64,000 nucleotides of DNA from Prochlorococcus sp. AG-355-J09 (GCA_003278735.1 QCDO01000006.1:34034-98033), one strand, 5' to 3'. Shown: positions 51,505 through 62,880, counted from the first letter of the stretch. Program-made: numbers and translations. Notes: generated by a model from the sequence alone, not told the origin.

Positions 51505-52512
51505 GTGAGTCAAATTGAATCATTAAGTCAAATTGAGGAAAAACTAAATAATCTTTCTCTAACAGCAAAAAATAATATAGAAAATTCTAATACTCAGGAA
51601 GAACTGGATCTATTGAGAGTTTCCTTGCTAGGGAAAAAAGGTGATTTATCAATTATCTTGAAAACAATGGGTCAATTATCTGCAACTGATAGACCAATTA
51701 TTGGCCAGAAGGCAAATTTAATAAAGATAAATTTGCAAGAACTAATAACTGAAAGAAAAAATAAACTAAACAGCGAAGCCTTAGATAAAAAGATTAAAAA
51801 AGAAAAAATTGATGTAACTATCCCTTCAATTGGAACTCCCCCTGGGAATAAACATCCTTTGATTTCAACTCAAGACGAAATAATAGATATATTTTGTGGT
51901 TTAGGATACTCAGTTGAAAGTGGCCCTGAAATAGAAACTGATTTTTATAATTTTGAGTCTCTCAACATACCCAAAAATCATCCCGCAAGAGATATGCAGG
52001 ATACTTTTTACTTAGACGAAAATCGACTTTTAAGGACCCATACTTCTCCTGTTCAGATAAGGTACTTAGAGAAGAATCCTCCTCCAGTAAGAATTATTGC
52101 TCCCGGGAGAGTATATAGGAGAGATGCAGTAGATGCTACTCATTCCCCTGTATTCAATCAGGTTGAGGTTTTATGTATCGATCAAGACATTAATTTTAGT
52201 CATTTAAGAGGAACAGTTCTTACATTTTTAAAGGCCTTTTTTGGAGATATTCCTGTAAGATTTAGAGCTAGTTATTTCCCATTTACTGAACCTTCAGCAG
52301 AAGTAGACGTCCAGTGGAAAGGTAAATGGTTAGAAGTAATGGGTTGCGGAATGGTTGATCCAAAGGTCTTAGAAAAATTAGGAATTGATTCTGAGAAATG
52401 GACTGGTTTTGCAGCAGGATTAGGAGTTGAGAGATTTTGTATGGTTAGACATCAGATCGACGACATCAGAAAATTTTATACAAATGATATTAGATTCTTA
52501 GAGCAGTTCTAA
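51505..52512 (+). CDS. pheS: Phenylalanyl-tRNA synthetase alpha subunit
   Basis: 335 aa; [44 protein letters not shown]. Confidence 0.97.
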   Translation: MSQIESLSQIEEKLNNLSLTAKNNIENSNTQEELDLLRVSLLGKKGDLSIILKTMGQLSATDRPIIGQKANLIKINLQELITERKNKLNSEALDKKIKKEKIDVTIPSIGTPPGNKHPLISTQDEIIDIFCGLGYSVESGPEIETDFYNFESLNIPKNHPARDMQDTFYLDENRLLRTHTSPVQIRYLEKNPPPVRIIAPGRVYRRDAVDATHSPVFNQVEVLCIDQDINFSHLRGTVLTFLKAFFGDIPVRFRASYFPFTEPSAEVDVQWKGKWLEVMGCGMVDPKVLEKLGIDSEKWTGFAAGLGVERFCMVRHQIDDIRKFYTNDIRFLEQF

Positions 52513-52582
52513 TAGTATTTAATTTTTAAATTAGGATTGTCCAACAAATTAGTTTAATATAGTCCTAGTTTTTATTTTTTGA

Positions 52583-53491
52583 TTGGTACGTAAAGCAGGA
52601 CTAATCGTTAATGATGGAAAGGAACTAGCTGTTCAAACTGCAACTTCTGTTCAAAAAAAATTGGAAAAATCTAATTTTGAAGTTGTAAGAGTTAGTAGCT
52701 CCGGAGGGATGGTTGGTTTCGCAAATCCCGATCAACATGTACGTCCTTTGGGATATACGAATTGCGTCCCTGAGGGGTTTGATTCATCGATGGAATTTGC
52801 AATTGTTCTTGGCGGAGATGGGACTGTACTTTCTGCTGCAAGGCAAACGGCACCTGCTAAAATTCCAATTCTCACAATAAATACTGGTCATTTAGGATTT
52901 CTTGCGGAAGCTTACTTATCTAACCTAGATGAGGCTATAGATAAAATAATTGCTGGAAATTGGGATATTGAAGAAAGAACTTGCTTTATCATTAGCGTAA
53001 TGAGGAATGATCAGAGGAGATGGGAGTCTCTTTGCCTTAATGAGATGGCTCTTCATAGAGAACCTCTAACAAGTATGTGTCACTTTGAAATTTCTATAGG
53101 TCGACATGCTCCTGTGGATATTTCAGCTGATGGAGTAATTTTATCTACCCCAACTGGTTCTACCGCCTATTCTCTAAGTGCGGGAGGACCAGTTATCACA
53201 CCTGATTGTCCAGTCGTGCAATTAACTCCAATTGCTCCACATTCATTGGCATCTAGGGCATTGGTTTTTAATGATTCAGAGCCAGTAACTGTTTTTCCTG
53301 CAACTCCTGAAAGATTAGTAATGGTTGTTGATGGCAATGCTGGTTGTTATGTTTGGCCTGAAGATAGGGTTTTAATAAGAAAAAGTAAACACTCAGTAAA
53401 ATTTATTAGACTTGAAGATCACGAATTTTTCCAAGTATTAAGAAATAAACTTGGTTGGGGTTTACCCCATGTGGCTAAACCTGATAAATAA
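52583..53491 (+). CDS. nadK: NAD kinase
   Basis: 302 aa; [45 protein letters not shown] start. Confidence 0.95.
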   Translation: MVRKAGLIVNDGKELAVQTATSVQKKLEKSNFEVVRVSSSGGMVGFANPDQHVRPLGYTNCVPEGFDSSMEFAIVLGGDGTVLSAARQTAPAKIPILTINTGHLGFLAEAYLSNLDEAIDKIIAGNWDIEERTCFIISVMRNDQRRWESLCLNEMALHREPLTSMCHFEISIGRHAPVDISADGVILSTPTGSTAYSLSAGGPVITPDCPVVQLTPIAPHSLASRALVFNDSEPVTVFPATPERLVMVVDGNAGCYVWPEDRVLIRKSKHSVKFIRLEDHEFFQVLRNKLGWGLPHVAKPDK

Positions 53492-53504
53492 CAATTATTT
53501 GAAT

Positions 53505-54779
53505 TTATTTTTTCGCTGTTAATAGAAAAACAGGATTATTTGGTTCTAGTCTCATTCCCTCCGCAATACTTAAGTTTTTATAGGTCTGAATTAAATTTAA
53601 ATTTGTTATGAAATTTTTATCTTCTAATTCCTCTTTCAATTCTTTAATAGTTTGAATATTTATTATTGGGATAACGATAATGTCTCCAATATCCATATCT
53701 TGTGCAAGTTTATTAATGATCTGGAGTTTAGTTTTTTTATCACATCCTCCAATTATTAATCTATTAGGGTTTTCAAAAGAACTTAAATTTCTCGTATTCA
53801 AGGTGTAATTTATGTCTTCCTCAAAAATAAATTTTGGTTTGACGTCAAGCCTTTTTGAGTTTTCTAGTATTAATTCTTTTGAGCCAATCCTTTTATCGAA
53901 ACAAAACAAATCCAAATTAGGCCTTAACTTTAATGCCTCTAAACCAATTGACCCACAACCTGCTCCTATATCCCAAATCACACCATTTCTTGGGAGCTCT
54001 AAAGCAGCTAATATTTGAATGCGAACTTCTCTCTTAGTTAATAAATTTGGTCTATCATCAAAAGTCTTAAAAACATTATCGTTGATTCCAAATAGAGGAA
54101 GATTGTTGTTCGAAAAATATTCCTTTTTTTTTGAAAGAATAGCAATATTCAAATTTGATATATCTGAGGGCAATGACTCTTTAAGATTTAATTTCCTGAT
54201 TTTTTCATTTTCGAAGCCTATTTCTTCACAGAGCCAAAAATCATAGATGTCAATCAGATCAAATTCTGATAAATTTTTTTTTATTATTTCTAGACTTTTG
54301 TTATTTGAATCTGTAAGGATAGCCAAATTTGAAGGTCTTGCTTTAAGAGCCTCAATTAACTTAGTCGAATCTCTGCCATGAATACTTACATTAACAGTAT
54401 CTTGCCATGGGATCTTTAACTTACTAAATGCTAATTGAATGCAAGTATTTGAAGGGTAGAAACTTAATTCATCTTTTGAAAAATTTTCTAGTAGTATTCT
54501 CCCAATGCCAAACCAAAGAGGATCTCCTCTCGAAATTAAAATAACATCAGTTTTTTGTGATCTAAGCCAGTTTACAAGTTCCTTATTACTACTGCTCGAA
54601 AAAAATAATTTCTTTTTTTCTAAATCATTTTCGCTCCATGATCTTATTTCTTCAAAATATGAATTTGGAACTGCAATAGAAACTGTCTCTTGAAATAGAT
54701 TTTGTAATTTGAAAGATAGATCCTCAAATTTATAAGAATTAATTCCTACTACATGAATTTTTCTTTTTTTTTCAGTCAT
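53505..54779 (-). CDS. cobL: Precorrin-6Y C5,15-methyltransferase (CbiE/CbiT fusion)
   Basis: 424 aa; ISRGDPLWFGIGRIL, SIHGRDS; C-terminal GVIWDIGAGCGSIGLEAL. Confidence 0.92.
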   Translation of the reverse strand: MTEKKRKIHVVGINSYKFEDLSFKLQNLFQETVSIAVPNSYFEEIRSWSENDLEKKKLFFSSSSNKELVNWLRSQKTDVILISRGDPLWFGIGRILLENFSKDELSFYPSNTCIQLAFSKLKIPWQDTVNVSIHGRDSTKLIEALKARPSNLAILTDSNNKSLEIIKKNLSEFDLIDIYDFWLCEEIGFENEKIRKLNLKESLPSDISNLNIAILSKKKEYFSNNNLPLFGINDNVFKTFDDRPNLLTKREVRIQILAALELPRNGVIWDIGAGCGSIGLEALKLRPNLDLFCFDKRIGSKELILENSKRLDVKPKFIFEEDINYTLNTRNLSSFENPNRLIIGGCDKKTKLQIINKLAQDMDIGDIIVIPIINIQTIKELKEELEDKNFITNLNLIQTYKNLSIAEGMRLEPNNPVFLLTAKK

Positions 54780-54832
54780 GAATATTTAATTAAAAGAAAC
54801 TTATCTATTTGAATGTTTTATAAAATTATCTT

Positions 54833-55114
54833 ATGATTGTTCGAGCTTTCATAATAAATCAATTGTCTGAAAGAAGAAAGAGATTACATGATTTATTATT
54901 AACTCTAATAAATAAAGATAGTGAATTTGAGTTTATTGAAGAAGATTCTAGCGATTTAACATCTAGCTATTCCGAAAAAGACACTTTGAATTTATCTCGA
55001 GTTATAGAAAAAAATCGTAAAATAATCAAAAGATATCAAGCTATTGTAAGAACAGCTGTTACTCTTGATGCCCTGATGGATTCTGAAAATGAAGAAAATT
55101 ACAAAATCAAATAA
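54833..55114 (+). CDS. Conserved hypothetical protein
   Basis: 93 aa; overlaps start of next gene. Confidence 0.65.
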   Translation: MIVRAFIINQLSERRKRLHDLLLTLINKDSEFEFIEEDSSDLTSSYSEKDTLNLSRVIEKNRKIIKRYQAIVRTAVTLDALMDSENEENYKIK

Positions 55115-55589
55115 AAATATTTTTTTAAAAGTAATATTACCTTTACTTATACTATTTTCCTTTATTTTTAACCCATTAAAAGTATCTGCAGAAGTTGCAG
55201 AAACAGAAATAAATGGGGAATTAATAAATGCTAGTAGCGAGTTTTTAAGGGACTTGGACTTTGAAACTTGGCAATTAGTAGCTTATAAATCTCCTCTTCT
55301 TGAAGATAAGTTAATTTTAAGGGTAATAGGTTATCCAGGAAATCTTAGGATTGACCATCCCACTGGATTAAGGGTTGAATCTGGTAGAAAACAGTGGTTA
55401 TTAAACGATAAAACATTATCCAACTTAGAGTTAGCAAATGATGGTAGGCAAGCTGCTGCTGAATTTGATCTTGATGAGCTGATTCAAAATATCGATAAAA
55501 ATAGGCCATTGAGACTATCTTTATCAGGTGTTTTTTCAGAGTTACCTGTCCCCCCTTTCGTGGTTAAAGAATGGAGGTCACTAAATTGA
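55089..55589 (+). CDS. Secreted cyanobacterial protein (DUF3122-like)
   Basis: 166 aa; signal peptide, LRDLDFETWQLVAYKSPLLEDKLILRVIGYPG. Confidence 0.75.
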   Translation: MKKITKSNKNIFLKVILPLLILFSFIFNPLKVSAEVAETEINGELINASSEFLRDLDFETWQLVAYKSPLLEDKLILRVIGYPGNLRIDHPTGLRVESGRKQWLLNDKTLSNLELANDGRQAAAEFDLDELIQNIDKNRPLRLSLSGVFSELPVPPFVVKEWRSLN

Positions 55590-55604
55590 TATTTAGAATA
55601 CGAG

Positions 55605-56699
55605 ATGTCTGAAAAAAATGTAAATCATATTAAATGGATGAAAAGGGCAATTCATTTAGCTTCTCTTGGCGATGGGAAAACAAGTCCTAATCCTAAGGTT
55701 GGAGCAGTAATTCTTGATAAAAATGGAAATATAATTTCAGAAGGATTTCATCAAAAGGCAGGTATGCCTCATGCCGAAGCAATGGCTTTGAATAATTTAA
55801 AAAAAGATGCTGTAGGAGGTTCAATGTATGTAAATCTTGAACCTTGCTGCCACCAAGGTAAAACACCTCCATGTGTAGATAAAGTCATATCATCAGGTAT
55901 AAAAGAGATATATGTTTCTATTAAGGATCCTGATAAAAGAGTATCTGGTAAAGGTATAAAATTGCTCAAAGAAGCTGGAATTAAAGTTCACTTAGGATTA
56001 TGTAAAAAAGAATCTTTAGAGTTAAATAAAGCTTTCGTTTATAGGAATATTACTGATAAGACATATGGTGTTCTCAAATGGGCCATGAGTATTGATGGAA
56101 GAATAGGATTAAAAAATGGCAAAAGTAAATGGATTACTAATGAAGAATCAAGGTCACTAGTTCACACTCTTAGAGCTGACTTTGATGCAATAATTATTGG
56201 AGGAAATACATTAAGAAAAGACAACCCACTTTTAACTACTAGAGGTTCGAAAAATCCAGAACCTTTGAGAGTGGTTTTCACAAAAAGTTTAAATTTACCC
56301 GCAAAATCTCATCTTTGGCATTGTGATTTAGCAAAAACTTTAGTTATTTATGATTCTTCAACAGCCAATGAAAGCCTTTTAACCAGAATTCCTCCAAATG
56401 TGGAGGTTGAAAAAGTATCGTCAGATAATCCAGAGTTGATTTCAAAATTATTGGCTAAGAGAGGATGTAACAAAATTTTGTGGGAATGTGGACCAAAATT
56501 GGCTACAGAGGCAATTAAATATAACTGTATTCAGGAAATAATTACTTTTATTGCTCCTAAAATCTTAGGGGGAGAAAATAGTATGAATCCCTTTGGAGAC
56601 TTTAAATTTAAAGAAATGCATGAAATAATTAAGTTAAGCGATTCTGAGGTTAGTCTCATTGGTAATGATATATGCGTTAGGAGTCAATTTGAAAAGTGA
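55605..56699 (+). CDS. ribD: Riboflavin biosynthesis deaminase/reductase
   Basis: 364 aa; HAEAMAL...NLEPCCHQGKTPPCVD. Confidence 0.97.
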   Translation: MSEKNVNHIKWMKRAIHLASLGDGKTSPNPKVGAVILDKNGNIISEGFHQKAGMPHAEAMALNNLKKDAVGGSMYVNLEPCCHQGKTPPCVDKVISSGIKEIYVSIKDPDKRVSGKGIKLLKEAGIKVHLGLCKKESLELNKAFVYRNITDKTYGVLKWAMSIDGRIGLKNGKSKWITNEESRSLVHTLRADFDAIIIGGNTLRKDNPLLTTRGSKNPEPLRVVFTKSLNLPAKSHLWHCDLAKTLVIYDSSTANESLLTRIPPNVEVEKVSSDNPELISKLLAKRGCNKILWECGPKLATEAIKYNCIQEIITFIAPKILGGENSMNPFGDFKFKEMHEIIKLSDSEVSLIGNDICVRSQFEK

Positions 56700-56813
56700 T
56701 TTTCACTACCAATAAAATCAGTCAAATTACCGTTCGGTTCTTACCCAAAAAAAATGATACGGATACGGAAACCCTTCGTTTAGTTTATAATAAACTCAAA
56801 ATTGCTTGAAGTT

Positions 56814-58676
56814 ATGCCAATTAGACAAGACGATAATCAACCTAATAGAAGATTTGGAATTGTAAATATAATTTTAATTGGAGTTGGAGCCCTACTTCTG
56901 TTTAGTAGTCTCTTCCCGAATCAAAATATGCAAATACCAAGAGTTCCTTACTCTTTGTTTATTGATCAAGTAAATGATGGTGAGGTTAAAAGAGCTTATA
57001 TTACTCAGGAACAAATTAGATATGAATTGAACGGAGCTGAAGAAGGAGCCCCCTCTGTATTAGCCACAACTCCAATTTTTGACATGGATCTTCCACAAAG
57101 ATTAGAAAGTAAGGGTGTTGAGTTTGCAGCAGCTCCTCCTAAAAAGCCTAATTTCTTTTCAACTATTTTAAGTTGGGTGGTCCCTCCATTAATCTTTATT
57201 CTTGTTCTCCAGTTCTTTGCTAGAAGAAGTATGGGCGGAGGAGGAGCACAAGGTGCTCTAAGTTTTACTAAAAGTAAAGCTAAAGTCTATGTCCCTGATG
57301 ATGAATCAAAGATAACTTTTGATGATGTTGCTGGAGTTGATGAAGCTAAAGATGAGCTTACCGAAATAGTTGATTTTCTCAAAAAACCTGAAAGGTATAC
57401 AGATATTGGCGCAAGAATTCCTAAAGGGGTCCTTTTAGTCGGTCCTCCAGGGACAGGCAAAACGCTTTTATCTAAAGCAGTGGCAGGTGAAGCGGAAGTT
57501 CCATTTTTTATAATTTCAGGTTCTGAGTTCGTCGAATTATTCGTGGGTGCTGGTGCAGCAAGAGTAAGAGACTTATTCGAACAAGCAAAGAAAAAAGCAC
57601 CTTGCATTATTTTTATTGATGAACTGGATGCTATTGGCAAAAGTCGCTCTGGGTCTATGGGCGTAGTAGGTGGAAACGATGAAAGGGAACAGACATTAAA
57701 TCAATTACTTACTGAAATGGATGGTTTCGCATCTGCTGATAAGCCAGTAATTGTACTTGCAGCTACAAACCAGCCGGAAGTCCTCGATGCGGCTCTACTG
57801 AGACCAGGCAGATTCGACAGACAAGTATTAGTTGATAGACCCGACCTATCTGGTAGAAAAACGATTCTTGAGATTTATACAAAAAAGGTAAAGTTAGCAG
57901 ATTCTATAGATTTAGATTCTATTGCTCAAGCTACAAGTGGATTCGCTGGTGCAGACTTAGCAAATATGGTTAATGAAGCAGCCTTGCTTGCGGCAAGAGC
58001 AAAAAGGAAAAGTGTAGAACAGCAGGATTTGAGTGAAGCTATTGAAAGGGTTGTGGCTGGATTGGAAAAGAAAAGTCGTGTTTTACAAGAAGATGAAAAG
58101 AAAGTTGTAGCTTATCACGAAGTTGGTCATGCAATAGTTGGTCATCTCATGCCTGGAGGTTCCAAAGTTGCTAAGATTTCAATTGTACCAAGGGGTATGA
58201 GTGCACTTGGTTATACTCTTCAATTGCCAACAGAAGAAAGATTTTTGAATTCTAAGGAAGAATTAAAAGGACAGATCGCCACACTTCTTGGAGGAAGGTC
58301 CGCAGAAGAGGTCGTTTTTGGAAAGATTACTACTGGAGCCTCAAATGACTTACAAAGAGCAACAGATATAGCCGAACAAATGGTCGGTACATTTGGAATG
58401 AGTGATATTCTTGGCCCCCTTGCTTATGACAAACAAGGTGGGGGTCAGTTTTTAGGGAATGGAAACAATCCAAGGAGATCCGTTAGTGATGCTACAGCTC
58501 AAGCAATAGATAAAGAGGTAAGAGATTTAGTTGATGATGCACACGAAACAGCACTTAGTATTTTAAGGAATAATTTACCTCTACTTGAATCAATTTCTCA
58601 AAAAATTCTTCAAGAAGAAGTTATTGAAGGAGAAGATCTTAAAACTTTATTAGCAGAAAGTAAAATGCCTGCATAG
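56814..58676 (+). CDS. ftsH: ATP-dependent zinc metalloprotease FtsH
   Basis: [24 protein letters not shown] (HExxH); ATG at 56814 preferred to TTG 56802. Confidence 0.98.
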   Translation: MPIRQDDNQPNRRFGIVNIILIGVGALLLFSSLFPNQNMQIPRVPYSLFIDQVNDGEVKRAYITQEQIRYELNGAEEGAPSVLATTPIFDMDLPQRLESKGVEFAAAPPKKPNFFSTILSWVVPPLIFILVLQFFARRSMGGGGAQGALSFTKSKAKVYVPDDESKITFDDVAGVDEAKDELTEIVDFLKKPERYTDIGARIPKGVLLVGPPGTGKTLLSKAVAGEAEVPFFIISGSEFVELFVGAGAARVRDLFEQAKKKAPCIIFIDELDAIGKSRSGSMGVVGGNDEREQTLNQLLTEMDGFASADKPVIVLAATNQPEVLDAALLRPGRFDRQVLVDRPDLSGRKTILEIYTKKVKLADSIDLDSIAQATSGFAGADLANMVNEAALLAARAKRKSVEQQDLSEAIERVVAGLEKKSRVLQEDEKKVVAYHEVGHAIVGHLMPGGSKVAKISIVPRGMSALGYTLQLPTEERFLNSKEELKGQIATLLGGRSAEEVVFGKITTGASNDLQRATDIAEQMVGTFGMSDILGPLAYDKQGGGQFLGNGNNPRRSVSDATAQAIDKEVRDLVDDAHETALSILRNNLPLLESISQKILQEEVIEGEDLKTLLAESKMPA

Positions 58677-58703
58677 TAGAATTTAGGTTTTCATAGAAAA
58701 TAA

Positions 58704-59630
58704 ATGTTAAAACCATATAATCTTGCGAGTAAAAATTTCTTATCAAGCTTGGATATGACAAGAGCGGAAGTTTTCCAAATGTTTGAAATTGCTAGTAACT
58801 TTAAAAATAAAAAATTAACTTTTAGATTCAAAGATAAAGTTTTGGGACTTATTTTTGATAAGTCTTCTACCCGTACAAGAGTTAGTTTTCAAGTGGCAAT
58901 GTCAAGACTTGGAGGCACTACAGTCGATCTAAACCCGACTACTTCCCAGATTGGTAGAGGTGAGCCAATTAAAGATACAGCAAGGGTTTTAAGCCGATAT
59001 TGTGATGTTTTAGCAATAAGAACTTTCAGTCATTCTGATTTAGAGGAGTATGCAAAGTGGTCAGTGAAGCCAGTAATTAATGCTCTTACTGACCTAGAAC
59101 ATCCATGTCAAGCTTTAGCAGACTTTTTAACAATTAAAGAGGAATTTCATGATTTTAAAGATGTAGTTTTGACCTTTATAGGCGATGGTAACAATGTTGC
59201 TAACTCTCTTATTCTGTGTGGCGCATTATTAGGCGTAAAAGTCAGAATTGCATGTCCAAAAGGCCATGAACCAAATCCATTAATAATAAAAAAAGCAATG
59301 AAAATATATCAAGATAAGAATTCATTGCAAATTGTAAATGACCCTTACATCGCGGCTAAAGGAGCAAATGTTTTGTACACAGATGTTTGGTCATCAATGG
59401 GAGAGGAAAGTAAAATGGAGCAGAAAGATAAAAATTTTAATGGATTTACCATTGATACAAACTTAGTAAATACCGCTGACAAAGAAGCAATTATTCTTCA
59501 TTGCCTTCCTGCATATAGAACAAAAGAAATTACTGATACGGTATTTGAAAGTAAAAATAGCAGAATATTTGATCAGGCAGAAAATAGATTACATGCTCAA
59601 CAAGCGCTTTTGGCAAGCATAATTTCTTGA
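58704..59630 (+). CDS. argF: Ornithine carbamoyltransferase
   Basis: 308 aa; KSSTRTRVSFQVAM, HPCQALADFLTI, HCLPAYR. Confidence 0.98.
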   Translation: MLKPYNLASKNFLSSLDMTRAEVFQMFEIASNFKNKKLTFRFKDKVLGLIFDKSSTRTRVSFQVAMSRLGGTTVDLNPTTSQIGRGEPIKDTARVLSRYCDVLAIRTFSHSDLEEYAKWSVKPVINALTDLEHPCQALADFLTIKEEFHDFKDVVLTFIGDGNNVANSLILCGALLGVKVRIACPKGHEPNPLIIKKAMKIYQDKNSLQIVNDPYIAAKGANVLYTDVWSSMGEESKMEQKDKNFNGFTIDTNLVNTADKEAIILHCLPAYRTKEITDTVFESKNSRIFDQAENRLHAQQALLASIIS

Positions 59631-59656
59631 AATACTTGCAAAATATTTAATGAAAA

Positions 59657-59686
59657 GGTACAAATGTATTAGAGTACATTTGTTTT
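59657..59686 (+). promoter_or_regulatory. Tandem LexA-like boxes / inverted repeat upstream of lexA
   Basis: GGTACAAATGTATT and AGTACATTTGTTTT, each one mismatch from RGTACNNNDGTWCB; ACAAATGTA-TTAGAG-TACATTTGT perfect 9-bp inverted repeat. Confidence 0.6.
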
Positions 59687-59688
59687 AT

Positions 59689-60306
59689 ATGAAAAGTAAT
59701 TCTATTAATAATTTGACTGATGCTCAAAATGAGCTCTACTTATGGATAAAAGATTATATGAGAGATTTTCAACATAGCCCATCAATAAGGCAAATGATGG
59801 AAGCTATGGGACTTAAATCGCCAGCTCCAATTCAAAGTCGATTAAAGCATCTTCAAGAAAAAGGGCTTATATCATGGCAAGAGGGCAAGGCTAGAACTTT
59901 GCAAATAGTTGATGAAATTTTAGAGGGGGTTCCAATATTGGGTTCAGTTGCAGCAGGAGGTTTAATAGAAACTTATACGGATATCCATGATAAATTAAAT
60001 ATTTCTGAAGTTCTCAAAAAGAGAGAAGTTTTTGCACTAACAGTAAATGGAGATTCAATGATTGAAGCATGCATCGCAGATGGAGATATGGTTTTAATGG
60101 AACCTATTAAAGACGAGTACTCTCTGAGGAATGGTTCAATTGTCAGTGCCATGGTCCCAGGTTTGGGAACAACTTTGAAATATTTTTTCAAGAAAGGTGG
60201 AAAAATTTTTTTAGAAGCAGCAAATCCAAATTACGAAACAATTGAATTAAATTTAGGAGATGCAATTTTCCAAGGAAAACTTTTGGCAGTATGGCGTAAA
60301 ATATAA
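59689..60306 (+). CDS. lexA: LexA repressor (start moved to second ATG)
   Basis: N-terminal HTH SPSIRQMMEAMGLKSPAPIQSRLKHL, cleavage region VAAGG, catalytic GDSMIE and TTLKYFF Lys. Confidence 0.93.
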   Translation: MKSNSINNLTDAQNELYLWIKDYMRDFQHSPSIRQMMEAMGLKSPAPIQSRLKHLQEKGLISWQEGKARTLQIVDEILEGVPILGSVAAGGLIETYTDIHDKLNISEVLKKREVFALTVNGDSMIEACIADGDMVLMEPIKDEYSLRNGSIVSAMVPGLGTTLKYFFKKGGKIFLEAANPNYETIELNLGDAIFQGKLLAVWRKI

Positions 60307-60533
60307 AACTTTTAAAAAAAATAAAATTAAGATATTTAAACGAATCCTTTTTTACAAAAATAACAAAAGTTCCAAAGCTATTTATTACGTATTTTTTAGT
60401 TGTAAGCAAAAGTTTTAATTAAATTAGTCTAAAAGTTAATTTAAAAAATTAAATAAATTAAAAAATTTTGATTAATTTTCTAAAAAGATATTTGGTGCAG
60501 TAATTTTTGAAAACCTTAAGACAAATAAAAGTC

Positions 60534-60550
60534 ATAATAATAATAATAAT
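60534..60550. repeat. (ATA)n microsatellite
   Basis: cATAATAATAATAATAATt in the lexA-galE gap. Confidence 0.7.
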
Positions 60551-60623
60551 TAAATTTCTTTATTGATATTTTTTAAATAGAATTATAGGATTAACTATCA
60601 ATTTATTATTTAGATAATATTTG

Positions 60624-61646
60624 ATGACCAAAATTTTAGTAACCGGTGGAGCTGGATTTATAGGATCTCATACCATATTAAAATTACTTAATGAAGATTA
60701 CGATGTTGTAACTATTGATAATTTGTCAAATAGTTCATATGAGGTAATTAATAGAATTAAATTCTTAGCTAATAAAAATTTTGATTTCATAAAAGGAGAT
60801 ATTATTGATAAAAGTATTTTGAAGTCAATCTTTAGTAAATTTAATATAGAAGCTGTAATTCATTTTGCAGGATTAAAATCTTCTTCAGATTCTAATAACA
60901 ACCCAATATCATATTTTGAAAACAATGTTGTAGGAAGTATAAACCTTCTCAAAGAGATGGCCAATTTCGGAATAAAAAAAATTGTTTTTTCATCTTCAGC
61001 AACTGTTTATGGTGAACCTTCAACAAAGAAATGTAAGGAAACTTTTGAATTGTCTCCAATAAGTGTTTATGGAAAGACAAAATTATTAATTGAAAATATA
61101 TTACTGGATATCAAGTTCGCGCAACCAGAGTGGAGGATATTCAATCTTCGTTACTTTAATCCAATTGGAGCTCATCCATCAGGAATAATAGGAGAAGATC
61201 CAAGAAATGTACCAAGTAATTTAATTCCATTCTTGACTCAGGTAGCAATTGGAAAAAGAGAGCAACTTTTAGTTTTTGGTGATACTTATGATACTAGTGA
61301 TGGCACTGGTAAAAGAGATTATATACATGTAGAGGATTTAGCTTCCGGACATATTGCAGCTTTAAGAAATTTGGAAAAAGCAGAGAAAAATAATATTAAT
61401 GTTAATTTAGGTACTGGCCAATCATATAGTGTTCTAGAAGTTTTACGTGCATTTGAGCAATGCTCAGGGAAGAATATCCCCTATAAAATTGTTGGAAAAA
61501 GGTTGGGAGATGTAGGAGAGTTATATGCTGATACTTCATTAGCAAAGAGAATACTTGGTTGGGAGGCTAAATTTGATATTTTGCAGATGTGTAATGATGC
61601 TTGGCGTTGGCAGAAAATGAATCCCGAAGGTTATGATAAGACTTAG
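60624..61646 (+). CDS. galE: UDP-glucose 4-epimerase
   Basis: VTGGAGFIGSHTILKLL, SVYGKTKLLIE, RYFNPIGAHPSGIIGEDP. Confidence 0.96.
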   Translation: MTKILVTGGAGFIGSHTILKLLNEDYDVVTIDNLSNSSYEVINRIKFLANKNFDFIKGDIIDKSILKSIFSKFNIEAVIHFAGLKSSSDSNNNPISYFENNVVGSINLLKEMANFGIKKIVFSSSATVYGEPSTKKCKETFELSPISVYGKTKLLIENILLDIKFAQPEWRIFNLRYFNPIGAHPSGIIGEDPRNVPSNLIPFLTQVAIGKREQLLVFGDTYDTSDGTGKRDYIHVEDLASGHIAALRNLEKAEKNNINVNLGTGQSYSVLEVLRAFEQCSGKNIPYKIVGKRLGDVGELYADTSLAKRILGWEAKFDILQMCNDAWRWQKMNPEGYDKT

Positions 61647-62026
61647 GATAAATACTTAAAAATTTTTTTAAAATTTGTTTTTTAAACCTAATACTTATAT
61701 CAATGTTAATTTTTATCTTTCATTATGGTAGTTATTAGTGATTATTTAGTTTACTCTTTTTTAAATAAGGAAAAAGATAATGTTTAGTTTGACAATGGAA
61801 ACACATACTTAAAACTTTCTTTAAAGTTCTCCAATTTCTGAGTTAGAAAAGCATATTAATTTTTTCTTAATTTTTAATTATTAAGATATAAAGTTGTTTT
61901 TGAGTATTGGATATATCTTGTTAAAGATATTTATACGATCAATTACACATTTAGCTTAAATAGCCCATCCTTCCTGAAATCATCTAGTTAACTAATACTT
62001 TTATTAAAAATCAATCTTAAATTAAT

Positions 62027-62344
62027 TTATTTAAGAAAACCTCTCTCTTTTAAAAAATCTGAAATTTTTATCATTCTTGTAATATCATTTTCTCTTGGTT
62101 TTAGAATATCCAGTAGCTCAGCAACGCATTGAATCTCAAAAAGACAATTTGGATTGTCAAGCTCTGATCGCATCCAATTAGGTGCAACTGTTTTAGGATA
62201 ATGTTTTGCAAAATCTCTATCCATTTCAATGAAGGAATCCCTTAAGTTAGCTTCTAACCAAGAAAGCTTTTTTTGGGATAGCTTTTTTTTGGCAATCCAA
62301 TCTTCAAAAATTGATTCTATCGTCCAATTTTCAGTACTTTTCAT
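62027..62344 (-). CDS. Hypothetical protein
   Basis: 105 aa ORF with balanced composition; no recognised family. Confidence 0.6.
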   Translation of the reverse strand: MKSTENWTIESIFEDWIAKKKLSQKKLSWLEANLRDSFIEMDRDFAKHYPKTVAPNWMRSELDNPNCLFEIQCVAELLDILKPRENDITRMIKISDFLKERGFLK

Positions 62345-62798
62345 AAAAAAAATTTTTAAGCTTTAGTTGAGGATTTGAAACAATCCTGAGAGATATTTTC
62401 TGGAAATTTAAATAAACTTCGCCAAAAAAGAATATCTCTATTCTAATAATAAATAATTACTTCACTATTTTATCTATATAAATACGATCAGACACTTAAA
62501 AAATGATTTGGTTTATGAATTTAATAAGATGGTATTAGTAACTTCTGCAACTTTTTAAGAATCTTTATTTTGATCCACTAGTTAATAACTTAAATCCTTT
62601 TTAAAATAAGAACCATAAAGATTTGTTCCTACGCAACCTTTCCTAAAATGGATTGGTTCGTGTGTTGTATATAATCTAAAAATGTCAGTAAATCTTGGAC
62701 TTTTAAGTCAGTGTTTGATTCCTTAATAAAAGCCCCAGAAAGTATGCTAAAACTTGTCAATCTCTAGGTGCATTTTAAGGTGCAGATTTCAATAATCA

Positions 62799-62812
62799 TA
62801 CTTTATAAAGTA
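62799..62812. repeat. 14-bp perfect palindrome upstream of tRNA-Ala
   Basis: TACTTTATAAAGTA. Confidence 0.6.
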
Positions 62813-62827
62813 CTATAGGGATTAAGG

Positions 62828-62870
62828 ACGTTAGCAAAGTAATCTTAAAATAGATTGATATCACTAACGT
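62828..62870 (+). repeat. Nested inverted repeat immediately upstream of tRNA-Ala
   Basis: ACGTTAG...AATCT-TAAAAT-AGATT...CTAACGT. Confidence 0.55.
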
Positions 62871-62880
62871 TTCGAGTTTT

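Noticed and set aside
57287-57640. 117-aa minus-strand ORF inside ftsH
   Set aside because: Shadow ORF opposite the Walker A/B region.
60188-60409. 73-aa minus-strand ORF at the end of lexA
   Set aside because: Overlaps lexA antisense, Phe/Leu/Lys-rich as expected for AT-rich noise.
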